9,442 nt of DNA from JAFGED01 sp034430835 (GTDB taxonomy: Bacteria > Chloroflexota > Anaerolineae > B4-G1): contig DAOUDX010000352.1 of the NCBI GenBank assembly GCA_034430835.1, positions 1 through 9,442 of the forward strand. Direction: 5' to 3'. Below the pieces are notes generated by a model, which did no database searches, had not been told where the DNA came from, and worked only from the letters and a program-made list of their open reading frames with translations. Shown in pieces: positions 1-6,051 of the stretch. How positions within the stretch are numbered: position 1 is the stretch's first letter; the number at the start of each line of letters is the position of its first letter. The position numbers and the translations under genes were made by a program.

Positions 1-141
1 CGGCTGACCGCCACTGCCCGCACGGTACAGGTGTGCTACGACTATGGGAGGCAAGAGTCCATCCCCATCCCCGCCCAGTGGCGCGAGGCCTTTGTCGCCT
101 ACGAACCCGGACTGCAACCCACCAGCCAAGCAACAATCTAG
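1..141 (+). CDS. C-terminal end of a probable 4HBT-fold acyl-CoA thioesterase (partial, cut by window edge)
   Basis: The frame starting at base 1 is open for 46 codons and stops with TAG at 139-141. The peptide reads RLTATARTVQVCYDY, then GRQESIPIPAQWREAF and ends near AYEPGL. This resembles the last strand and tail of 4-hydroxybenzoyl-CoA-thioesterase-like hotdog proteins, where a strand ending in a DY/DF pair is followed by a 'P-[VI]-P' segment and a helix ending in 'hE'. Those enzymes hydrolyse acyl-CoA thioesters in the cytoplasm. The catalytic part lies outside the window, so the substrate cannot be judged. The stop is only 26 bases before the start of the Lon-like gene, so the two may be co-transcribed. 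The family call rests on a short tail and is moderate; that the frame is coding is more secure. Confidence 0.55.
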   Translation, partial: RLTATARTVQVCYDYGRQESIPIPAQWREAFVAYEPGLQPTSQATI

Positions 142-154
142 CCAACATCAGACG

Positions 155-160
155 AAGGAG
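155..160 (+). promoter_or_regulatory. Shine-Dalgarno sequence deciding the start of the Lon-like protease
   Basis: AAGGAG lies 7 bases before the ATG at 168. No comparable site precedes the in-frame upstream ATG at 33, whose frame overlaps the thioesterase tail. This supports a start at 168 rather than the longer open frame. Confidence 0.7.
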
Positions 161-167
161 AGTATTC

Positions 168-2597
168 ATGGCAAGAATCAGACCCCTACCGGCGCGAAGG
201 CTGTGCCAGGCGTGCAAACCCTCGCAGTTCAAGTTTAGGACCACGGCCGATCTAGAAGATCTGACCGACGTCGTCGGCCAGGAGCGCGCGGTCGAAGCGA
301 TCCGGTTCGGCATCGGCATCCAACGCGAAGGCTACAACCTGTTCGCGCTGGGGCTCAGCGGCACGGGCAAGCGCACCACCATCAGGCAGTTCCTCGAACA
401 GAAAGCCGCCGGTGAACCGATCCCCTCCGACTGGATCTATATCAACAACTTTGAACAACCCCACAAGCCGCGCGCCATCCAGCTTCCGCCAGGGCACGGG
501 GTCGTCCTGCGCGAGGATATGGAGGGATTGGTCGAGGAATTGCGTACAGCCATTCCGGCCATTTTCGAGAGCGAGGACTACCGCACGCGCAGGCAAGAGA
601 TCGAGGAGGAATTCAAAGAACAGCAGGAAGCAGCCTTCGGTGAAGTTCAAAAAAAGGCCCAAGAGCGCAGCATCTCCCTGATCCGTACGCCGGTCGGGCT
701 GGCCTTCGCGCCGTTGCATGAGGGGGAGGTCGTCAGCCCGGAGGATTTCCAGAAGCTTCCAGAGAAAGAGCGTAAGAAGGTCGAAGGCGAGATCACCGAG
801 CTCCAGGAACAGCTCCAGGAGACCATCTACCAGGTGCGGCAGTGGGAGCGGGATGCGCGGGAGAGGACGAAGGAGTTGGACCGCGAGGTGGCGATGTTCG
901 CCGTGGGCCACTTTATCGATGAGTTGCGCGAAAAACACACCGAGTTGCCGGAGGTGGTAGAGTACCTGACCGCGGTGCAGGAGGACGTGATCGAGAACGT
1001 GGACGAGTTCCGCAAGACGGAAGAAGCGCCGATGATGGGAATCCCGCTGCCACCCTCGTTGACGGGAGAGCTATTGTTCCGCCGTTATCAGGTGAACGTG
1101 ATCGTCGATCACAGCGAGTCCGAGGGCGCACCGGTGATCTTTGAAGAGCATCCGACCTTCAATAATCTCATAGGGCGGGTCGAGCACATTGCCCAGATGG
1201 GTGCGCTTGTGACCGACTTTAACCTGATCAAGCCAGGTGCGCTGCATCGCGCCAACGGCGGCTATCTCATATTGGATGCCCGCGAGCTGCTGCTGCAACC
1301 CTTCGCCTGGGACGGGCTCAAGCGCATCCTGCGCTCCAGAGAGATACGCATCGAGTCGCTGGGCCAGACGTTGAGCCTAGTGAGCACCGTCTCGCTAGAG
1401 CCGGATTCTATCCCGCTGGACGTGAAGGTCATCCTGATCGGCGAACGGCTGCTATACTACCTGCTCTACCAATACGACCCCGACTTTGGTGAGCTGTTCA
1501 AGGTCGAGGCTGACTTTAACCAGGAAATGGCGCGCACGCCGGAAAACCACTTGCTATACGCCCAACTGATCGCCATGCTGGCACGCAAGAACGCGTTGCG
1601 CTCCTTCGACCGGAGGGCCGTCGCACAGATCATCACCCGCAGCGCCCGGATGGCCGGAGATGCGGAAAAGCTCTCCATCCACCTGTTGAGCATCGCCGAC
1701 CTGTTGCGCGAGGCGGACTATTGGGCCGGCGTGAGCGGCAACGGCGTGGTGAGGGCGCACGATGTGCAGCGCGCCATCGACGCACAGATCCACCGCGCCG
1801 ACCGGCTGCGGGAGCGGGTGCAGGAGCAGATTCAGCGTGGCACGATCCTGATCGATACGGAGGGCGAGCGGGTGGGGCAGATCAACGGCCTTTCGGTGTT
1901 GATGTTGGGCAACTTTGCCTTTGGACAGCCCAGCCGCATCACCGCCCGCGTTCGCTTGGGCAGTGGGAAGGTCGTGGACATCGAGCGCGAGGTCGAGCTG
2001 GGCGGCCCCATTCACTCCAAGGGCGTGCTCATCCTGTCGAGCTTTCTCGGCTCTCGCTACGCGCCTGAATATCCGCTTTCGCTGTCGGCGAGCCTGGTGT
2101 TCGAGCAGTCGTACGGCGGCGTGGAGGGAGATAGCGCCTCGATGGCGGAGCTGTGCGCGCTGCTGTCGGCGCTGGCAAAGGTGCCCATCAAGCAACCTTT
2201 GGCCGTCACTGGCTCCGTCAGCCAACACGGCGAGGCGCAGCCCATCGGCGGCGTCAATGAAAAGATCGAGGGATTCTTCGACGTGTGCAAGGCGCGGGGC
2301 CTGACGGGCGATCAAGGCGTCGTCATCCCGGCCTCCAACGTGCAGCACCTCATGCTGCGCCAAGACGTCATTGAGGCAGTGAAAGAAGGCCAGTTCAGCG
2401 TCTACGCTGTGGAGACGGTGGATCAGGCCATCGAGCTCCTGACCGGCGTGCCGGCCGGTGAGCGCAGGAAGGATGGGAGCTTCCCCCCGGGAAGCATCAA
2501 CCAACTGGTCGAAGCACGACTGATCGGGTTCGCCGAGAAACAGCGAGCTTTCGAATCGTCCTCCGAAAAGGAAAAATCAACCGGAAAAGAAGGCTAG
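168..2597 (+). CDS. Lon-like ATP-dependent serine protease (AAA_32 / Lon_C architecture)
   Basis: This 809-residue protein is an AAA+ protease of the stand-alone Lon-like type that lacks the classical Lon N-terminal substrate domain. A 'FKFRTTADL' segment (about 21-29) and 'VVGQERAVEAI' (36-45) precede the Walker A motif GLSGTGK (62-68). Residues about 140-245 are highly charged, Glu/Arg/Lys-rich and probably helical or coiled coil, typical of the AAA_32 insertion. 'ANGGYLILDARELL' (362-375) is the Walker B-like region. The C-terminal Lon protease domain spans about 560-760. Its catalytic Ser656 lies in EGDSAS, and Lys699 lies in GGVNEKIEGF; together they form the Ser-Lys dyad. The last 15 residues are a Ser/Glu/Lys tail. 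The start at 168 is set by AAGGAG. The protein is probably cytoplasmic and degrades unfolded or regulatory proteins. Its substrates are unknown; a stress-protein gene follows after 13 bases. Confidence 0.93.
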   Translation: MARIRPLPARRLCQACKPSQFKFRTTADLEDLTDVVGQERAVEAIRFGIGIQREGYNLFALGLSGTGKRTTIRQFLEQKAAGEPIPSDWIYINNFEQPHKPRAIQLPPGHGVVLREDMEGLVEELRTAIPAIFESEDYRTRRQEIEEEFKEQQEAAFGEVQKKAQERSISLIRTPVGLAFAPLHEGEVVSPEDFQKLPEKERKKVEGEITELQEQLQETIYQVRQWERDARERTKELDREVAMFAVGHFIDELREKHTELPEVVEYLTAVQEDVIENVDEFRKTEEAPMMGIPLPPSLTGELLFRRYQVNVIVDHSESEGAPVIFEEHPTFNNLIGRVEHIAQMGALVTDFNLIKPGALHRANGGYLILDARELLLQPFAWDGLKRILRSREIRIESLGQTLSLVSTVSLEPDSIPLDVKVILIGERLLYYLLYQYDPDFGELFKVEADFNQEMARTPENHLLYAQLIAMLARKNALRSFDRRAVAQIITRSARMAGDAEKLSIHLLSIADLLREADYWAGVSGNGVVRAHDVQRAIDAQIHRADRLRERVQEQIQRGTILIDTEGERVGQINGLSVLMLGNFAFGQPSRITARVRLGSGKVVDIEREVELGGPIHSKGVLILSSFLGSRYAPEYPLSLSASLVFEQSYGGVEGDSASMAELCALLSALAKVPIKQPLAVTGSVSQHGEAQPIGGVNEKIEGFFDVCKARGLTGDQGVVIPASNVQHLMLRQDVIEAVKEGQFSVYAVETVDQAIELLTGVPAGERRKDGSFPPGSINQLVEARLIGFAEKQRAFESSSEKEKSTGKEG

Positions 2598-2610
2598 GAC
2601 CGGGATCGGC

Positions 2611-3471
2611 ATGAACAAGCCAAACGACGAGGCGCTGTTTCGGCGCATACTGGTAGCGCTGGATGCCTCACATCACAGCCTGGCTGCGCTGGAAGCAGCA
2701 GTCGAACTGGCCGTCAGCATGAAGGCTAAACTGAGAGGGCTGTACGTCGAAGACGTCAACCTGCTGCGGGCGGCGGGGTCGCCTGTGACGCGGGAGGTGC
2801 GGTTTCCGTCCGTGACCGCCGCCCAACTGGATTCGGCGCGGATGGAACGCCAGCTACGGGCACAGGCCAGGCAAGCGCGGCGGGCGCTCGCGGCAGCCTG
2901 CGAGCGACGGGAAATCGAGTGGGCCTTCGACGTCGTGCGCGGGGAGGTCGCCCACGAGGTGATGGCAGCAGCCCGGGAAGCCGACATACTCATCCTGGGC
3001 AAGGTGAGCCGGCCGCTCGTTCGAAAGGCACGGCTGGGCTCCACGGCCCTGACGGCAGCGGTGCAAGCCCCGTGCTGCGTGCTCCTGTTGCAGCGAGACG
3101 AAAGCATCAGACCCCCGGTCGCAGTGACGTACGATGGCTCGCCCGCCGCCCGCAAGGCGCTGAGGATCGCCACGCGCCTGGCGCAGAAGAACGGAGGCTA
3201 CCTGGCCGTGCTGATCGTGGCAGAGACGTCTCAAGAGGAGTACCGATTGCAGGCCGACACCGCCGACTGGCTGCGCCGCCAGAGCGTGCTGGTACACTAC
3301 CAACTGGTGCAGGAGAAAAGCGTGTCCGCGCTGATCCAGGTGCTCCAAGCCGAGCAGAGCGGCCTGCTGGTGTTGAGTGACACGATCCTGCACTTGGCAG
3401 AACTCCAAAAGTTGCTGGGCGAGGTGGACTGGCCGGTATTGTTGGTGAGGGCAAGGGAGCCCAAACTATGA
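2611..3471 (+). CDS. Tandem-domain universal stress protein (UspA family)
   Basis: The 286-residue protein carries two Usp domains, about 10-160 and 167-282. The first opens with 'RRILVALDASHHSLAALEAA' (11-30) and closes with 'EADILILG' and 'APCCVLLL' strands. The second opens with 'VAVTYDGSPAARKALRIA' (170-187) and closes with 'WPVLLVRA'. Usp proteins are cytoplasmic, often dimeric, and some bind ATP through G-x2-G-x9-G-[ST]. Here domain 1 has G130-x2-S133-x9-G143-S144, so the second Gly is replaced, and domain 2 has no recognisable copy. ATP binding is therefore possible but weakened. It starts 13 bases after the Lon-like gene without an obvious ribosome binding site. Its TGA overlaps the ATG of the next gene (ATGA at 3468-3471), which points to coupled translation. 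The family call is secure; the role in this operon is unknown. Confidence 0.92.
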   Translation: MNKPNDEALFRRILVALDASHHSLAALEAAVELAVSMKAKLRGLYVEDVNLLRAAGSPVTREVRFPSVTAAQLDSARMERQLRAQARQARRALAAACERREIEWAFDVVRGEVAHEVMAAAREADILILGKVSRPLVRKARLGSTALTAAVQAPCCVLLLQRDESIRPPVAVTYDGSPAARKALRIATRLAQKNGGYLAVLIVAETSQEEYRLQADTADWLRRQSVLVHYQLVQEKSVSALIQVLQAEQSGLLVLSDTILHLAELQKLLGEVDWPVLLVRAREPKL

Positions 3472-4091
3472 CCCGCGTGCTACTCGTGCGTCACGGCGAC
3501 AACGACGCCCTGCAGAGCGGCATAGTGGCCGGTTGGACTCCCGGCATTCACCTCAATCGAGAGGGACGTGCCCAGGCAGAAGCCCTGGCTCGGCGACTAG
3601 CCCCGGTCAAGATCGAGGCGGTGTACACCAGCCCTCTGGAGCGTACAGTGGAGACCGCACGCATCATCGCCGCAGCCCACGGGCTGCCAGTGGTGGTACG
3701 CGAGAGATTGGGAGAGGCTCGCGTGGGGCGTTGGACGGGACAACCGCTGGAAAAGCTCCGCACACGAAAACTGTGGCGCCAAGTTCAATCCACGCCCAGC
3801 ACGGTGCGCTTTCCCGGGGGGGAGAGCATGCGGGATGTACAGGCGCGAGCCGTGGCGGAACTGGAGGAGCTGGAGGCCAAACATCGCCAGCAGACCATCG
3901 CCGTCATCTCCCACGCCGACGTGATCAAGGCGGCCGTAGCCTACTACATCGGACTGCATCTGGATCTGTTCCAGCGGCTGGTGATCGCCCCGGCTTCGTT
4001 GACGGTGCTGATGCTGGACGGTCCCACACCTCGCCTGGAGTGCCTGAACGACAACAGTCATCTAGCGACTGTCGTGGAGGAAGAGAAATGA
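3468..4091 (+). CDS. Histidine phosphatase family protein, MSMEG_4193 type (phosphoglycerate-mutase-like)
   Basis: The protein is 207 residues long, a normal length for the branch. The phosphohistidine motif RHG is at 8-10 (His9). Further active-site residues expected for the fold are Arg59 in SPLERTVETA, Glu83 in 'LGEARVGRWTG' and His149 in 'VISHADVIKA'. The 'AGWTPGIHLNREG' stretch (21-33) matches the segment that follows the RHG motif in MSMEG_4193-type proteins. Such enzymes hydrolyse phosphate esters through a phosphohistidine intermediate; the substrate of this branch is not established. AGGGAG at 3454-3459 gives an 8-base spacing to the ATG. The gene overlaps the universal stress protein gene before it and the DUF3090 gene after it, each by an ATGA. 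The phosphatase-DUF3090-SCO1664 order is a conserved trio in Actinobacteria, where it commonly sits beside mshC. Fold and catalytic residues are clear; the physiological role is not. Confidence 0.92.
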   Translation: MTRVLLVRHGDNDALQSGIVAGWTPGIHLNREGRAQAEALARRLAPVKIEAVYTSPLERTVETARIIAAAHGLPVVVRERLGEARVGRWTGQPLEKLRTRKLWRQVQSTPSTVRFPGGESMRDVQARAVAELEELEAKHRQQTIAVISHADVIKAAVAYYIGLHLDLFQRLVIAPASLTVLMLDGPTPRLECLNDNSHLATVVEEEK

Positions 4092-4612
4092 GCCAGCCTG
4101 AATGGATCGAACTGGACGAAGCGGACTTTATCACCATCGACACCATCGGCCCTCCGGGCCAGCGTACATTCTATCTTCAGGCATCCCAGGATGATCTGCT
4201 GATTACCGTGATCGTCGAAAAGGAGCAGGCCGCTGCACTGGCCATCGCCGCCGGCGGCGCTCTGGATCAACTGGGGGAACCGAGCGAAGAACAAGATCTC
4301 TCAGGCACGGATCTCGTCCATCCGGTGGAGCCACTTTTCCGCGCAGCAAAGCTGGAACTGAGTTACGACCAGATGCGCGACATGTTCATCATATCGGCCG
4401 AAGCGCTGGAGGCGGAGACCATGCAGGAAGGCCGGGTACGCGTCTGGGTCAGCCGGCATCAGATGGTGGCGCTGGCCCGCAAGGCTGCCGTCGCCGTCGC
4501 CTCAGGCCGCCCGATCTGCCCACTATGCGGCGACCCCCTCAATCCGGATGAGGAACACGTTTGCGTGCGAGATAACGGGCGCAAGCGCTTATACCAAGTG
4601 GATGAAGACTGA
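4088..4612 (+). CDS. DUF3090 family protein with C-terminal zinc-ribbon-like motif
   Basis: This 174-residue protein matches the DUF3090 family by order and motifs. The N-terminal half has 'GPPGQRTFYLQASQ' (21-34) followed by a beta-rich segment. The middle has 'RAAKLELSYDQMRDMFIISAE', and the C-terminus holds 'CPLCGDPLNPDEEHVCVRDN'. This last stretch looks like a metal-binding knuckle with ligands Cys-x2-Cys and His-x-Cys. Actinobacterial DUF3090 proteins end in a very similar CPxCGxPLxPxGHxC block. The start at 4088 is supported by GGAGG at 4076-4080 (7-base spacing) and by the ATGA overlap with the phosphatase gene. The same frame is open far upstream to 3533, but that part is a shadow of the phosphatase gene. 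The biochemical function is unknown. Its fixed place between a phosphatase and a kinase-like protein suggests an accessory or adaptor role, which is inference. Confidence 0.9.
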   Translation: MSQPEWIELDEADFITIDTIGPPGQRTFYLQASQDDLLITVIVEKEQAAALAIAAGGALDQLGEPSEEQDLSGTDLVHPVEPLFRAAKLELSYDQMRDMFIISAEALEAETMQEGRVRVWVSRHQMVALARKAAVAVASGRPICPLCGDPLNPDEEHVCVRDNGRKRLYQVDED

Positions 4613-5348
4613 GCGTGAGGATGCCGTGCCCGTGGAACCGGAGCGGGCAGTGCAACTGCTCCTTCAGGGCCACGTGGAACTCGTAGCGCAGATCCTCCCC
4701 AGCTCCAATCTCATCTTTCTCGCCAGCGTGGCCGACGAGGCGTTGCAGACGCTGGCGGTCTACAAGCCATCCAGGGGCGAAAGGCCACTGTGGGATTTCC
4801 CTCACGGCACGCTCTGTCTACGTGAGGTGGCCGCCTACACCGTCGGCCAGGTTCTAGGGTGGCCGCCCATACCCCCCACCGCTCTGTGCGATGGTCCCCA
4901 CGGCATCGGCGCTTTACAGCTTTTCATCGACGCCGACGCGGAGAGCACCTACTTCTCCTTTTCCGAGGAGCGCCGGGCTGACTTGCTCCCGGTGGCCCTA
5001 TTCGATATCCTGGCCAACAACGCCGATCGCAAGGGCGGCCACTTGCTGCTGGATCGATGGAACCGTATCTGGGCCATCGACAATGCGCTCACCTTTCACG
5101 CCGAGCCCAAGCTGCGCACCGTCATCTGGGACTTTGCCGGGGAACCGATCCCCGAGGTATATCTGGCCGACCTGCGCCGGCTGCGGGAGGAGCTAACCGG
5201 CGAGAGCGTGCGGCACCAAACGCTGGCCAAGCTGCTGACCGGGGAAGAGATCGCCGCACTGGAGGCCCGCCTGGCGGCGTTGCTGGAGAACGCCGTCTTC
5301 CCCCACCCCGACCCCCACCGCCGCCAGGTACCGTGGCCGCTGGTCTAG
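4602..5348 (+). CDS. SCO1664 family protein (PI3/PI4-kinase-like / HipA-like fold)
   Basis: From the ATG at 4602 the protein is 248 residues, overlapping the DUF3090 gene by 11 bases. 'AVYKPSRGERPLWDFPHGTL' (52-71) supplies a likely nucleotide-binding Lys55. 'GWPPIPPTAL' and 'GIGALQLFID' follow. The segment 'LFDILANNADRKGGHLLLD' (133-151) resembles the catalytic loop of PI3/4-kinase-like enzymes, with Asp135, Asn139/140 and Asp142. Asp160 in 'IWAIDNALTFH' is the likely metal-binding Asp. This is the motif order of SCO1664-family proteins, which accompany DUF3090 and MSMEG_4193-type phosphatases in Actinobacteria. A phosphotransfer activity is inferred, not demonstrated. The start is uncertain. 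The in-frame ATG at 4548 lies deep inside DUF3090. The GTG at 4626 has a GAGG five bases upstream and would remove the overlap. The C-terminus is Pro/His-rich, and a terminator follows 22 bases later. Confidence 0.87.
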   Translation: MKTEREDAVPVEPERAVQLLLQGHVELVAQILPSSNLIFLASVADEALQTLAVYKPSRGERPLWDFPHGTLCLREVAAYTVGQVLGWPPIPPTALCDGPHGIGALQLFIDADAESTYFSFSEERRADLLPVALFDILANNADRKGGHLLLDRWNRIWAIDNALTFHAEPKLRTVIWDFAGEPIPEVYLADLRRLREELTGESVRHQTLAKLLTGEEIAALEARLAALLENAVFPHPDPHRRQVPWPLV

Positions 5349-5370
5349 GAGTAGTCTTTAGCACCCATAC

Positions 5371-5416
5371 AAAAAAGCCCTACCGCGACACGAGCACGGT
5401 GGGCCTTTTGGTTTTT
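5371..5416. terminator. Bidirectional Rho-independent terminator between convergent operons
   Basis: A run of A (5371-5376) and GCCCTACCG (5377-5385) form one arm. CGGTGGGCC (5397-5405) followed by TTTTGGTTTTT (5406-5416) forms the other. The arms pair as ACCG/CGGT plus GCCC/GGGC with a bulged T, around an 11-base loop (5386-5396). The stem can extend through the A/T runs with one mismatch. On the + strand the stem ends in U-rich sequence after the SCO1664-like gene. On the - strand it ends in UUUUUU downstream of the bactofilin gene. The position between the two convergent stop codons (5348 and 5432) supports a shared terminator. Confidence 0.8.
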
Positions 5417-5431
5417 CTTCTGGCGGTACCT

Positions 5432-5908
5432 CTAGTCCACTGGAGGCTTGGATTGCGCGTCCACGATGGTCGGAGCAGGCTCGGCGGCCGGCCTTGGCTT
5501 GACTGTCTTGGGCGCTTCGATCATCGGCGGCTCGATGTCGCCGTGCATCGTGGTCTGCCCACGCAGGTAAGCACCCTCGTTGAGCAGCAACGAATTGATG
5601 GTCAGGTCGCCCCACACCCGGCCGGTTTCGAGGATCTCCACCCGGTTGCCGGCGATGTTCCCCTTGATCGCGCCGGAGATGGAGATGTTATTGGCCTTGA
5701 CGTCGGCGATGACCTTTGCCCCGTCGGAGATGACCAGGTTGCCGGTGATGTCGATGGTACCCTCATAGATACCCTCGATGCGCACGCCGCCGTCCGACTG
5801 GATGTCGCCCCGGAAGTAGGCATTGGGGCCAATCGTGGTCTCAATGATGGAGGCCGAAGGTCTGGGCGTAGTGGGTCTGGCAGGAGCCGGTTTTTGTTTT
5901 CCGAACAC
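5432..5908 (-). CDS. Bactofilin family polymer-forming cytoskeletal protein (DUF583)
   Basis: The gene encodes 158 residues from a GTG at 5908. A short Pro/Ala/Thr-rich N-terminus (1-20) precedes a right-handed beta-helix core at about 20-128. The core shows the repeating pattern of bactofilins: 'IGPNAYFRGDIQSDGGVRIE', 'GIYEGTIDITGNLVISDGAK', 'GAIKGNIAGNRVEILETGRV' and 'WGDLTINSLLLNEGAYLRGQ'. A Pro/Ala-rich tail follows (about 130-158). Bactofilins polymerise without nucleotide into filaments, often at the membrane, and scaffold cell-wall or envelope enzymes. No transmembrane segment is visible. AGGAGG at 5915-5920, six bases before the GTG, fixes the start. It lies 143 bases downstream of a lipoprotein gene on the same strand and faces the SCO1664-like gene across a shared terminator. 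The family call is strong; the cellular role here is open. Confidence 0.93.
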   Translation of the reverse strand: MFGKQKPAPARPTTPRPSASIIETTIGPNAYFRGDIQSDGGVRIEGIYEGTIDITGNLVISDGAKVIADVKANNISISGAIKGNIAGNRVEILETGRVWGDLTINSLLLNEGAYLRGQTTMHGDIEPPMIEAPKTVKPRPAAEPAPTIVDAQSKPPVD

Positions 5909-5914
5909 GGTATT

Positions 5915-5920
5915 CCTCCT
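5915..5920 (-). promoter_or_regulatory. Shine-Dalgarno sequence for the bactofilin GTG start
   Basis: On the - strand a perfect AGGAGG lies six bases before the GTG at 5908. It supports a non-ATG start and suggests well-translated, independent initiation rather than coupling to the lipoprotein gene upstream. Confidence 0.75.
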
Positions 5921-6051
5921 AGTATAGAATATTCGTCACAAACTGTTGAACATTGGCAATCTGGCAACGTACTCATCAGGCACCTCGGTGAGATTGGCGC
6001 TATCCGAGTGCTACGTCGGGCTCATCGTGGGTTCCTGGGTATACTGAACGC

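Noticed and set aside
33..167. Possible 45-residue N-terminal extension of the Lon-like protease
   Set aside because: It is Arg/Pro-rich, overlaps the thioesterase tail in another frame, has no ribosome binding site, and a strong AAGGAG precedes the ATG at 168.
1554..2504. Long open frame of 316 codons on the - strand inside the Lon-like gene
   Set aside because: It is antisense to the well-conserved protease domain, rich in His/Arg/Ala as expected for a shadow frame in GC-rich DNA, and has no recognisable motif. The same holds for 252-938 on the - strand.
3533..4087. In-frame upstream extension of the DUF3090 gene
   Set aside because: It is fully covered by the phosphatase gene in its own frame, and DUF3090 has a good ribosome binding site and an ATGA start at 4088.
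5921..5950. Sigma70-like promoter before bactofilin (TTCAAC, 18-base spacer, TATACT on the - strand)
   Set aside because: The -10 box touches the AGGAGG, so a start about 7 bases downstream would exclude the ribosome binding site from the transcript; the -35 match is also weak.
5976..6051. Possible terminator after lipoprotein paralogue A
   Set aside because: Only a four-base stem (CACC/GGTG) is visible, with no T run on the - strand.
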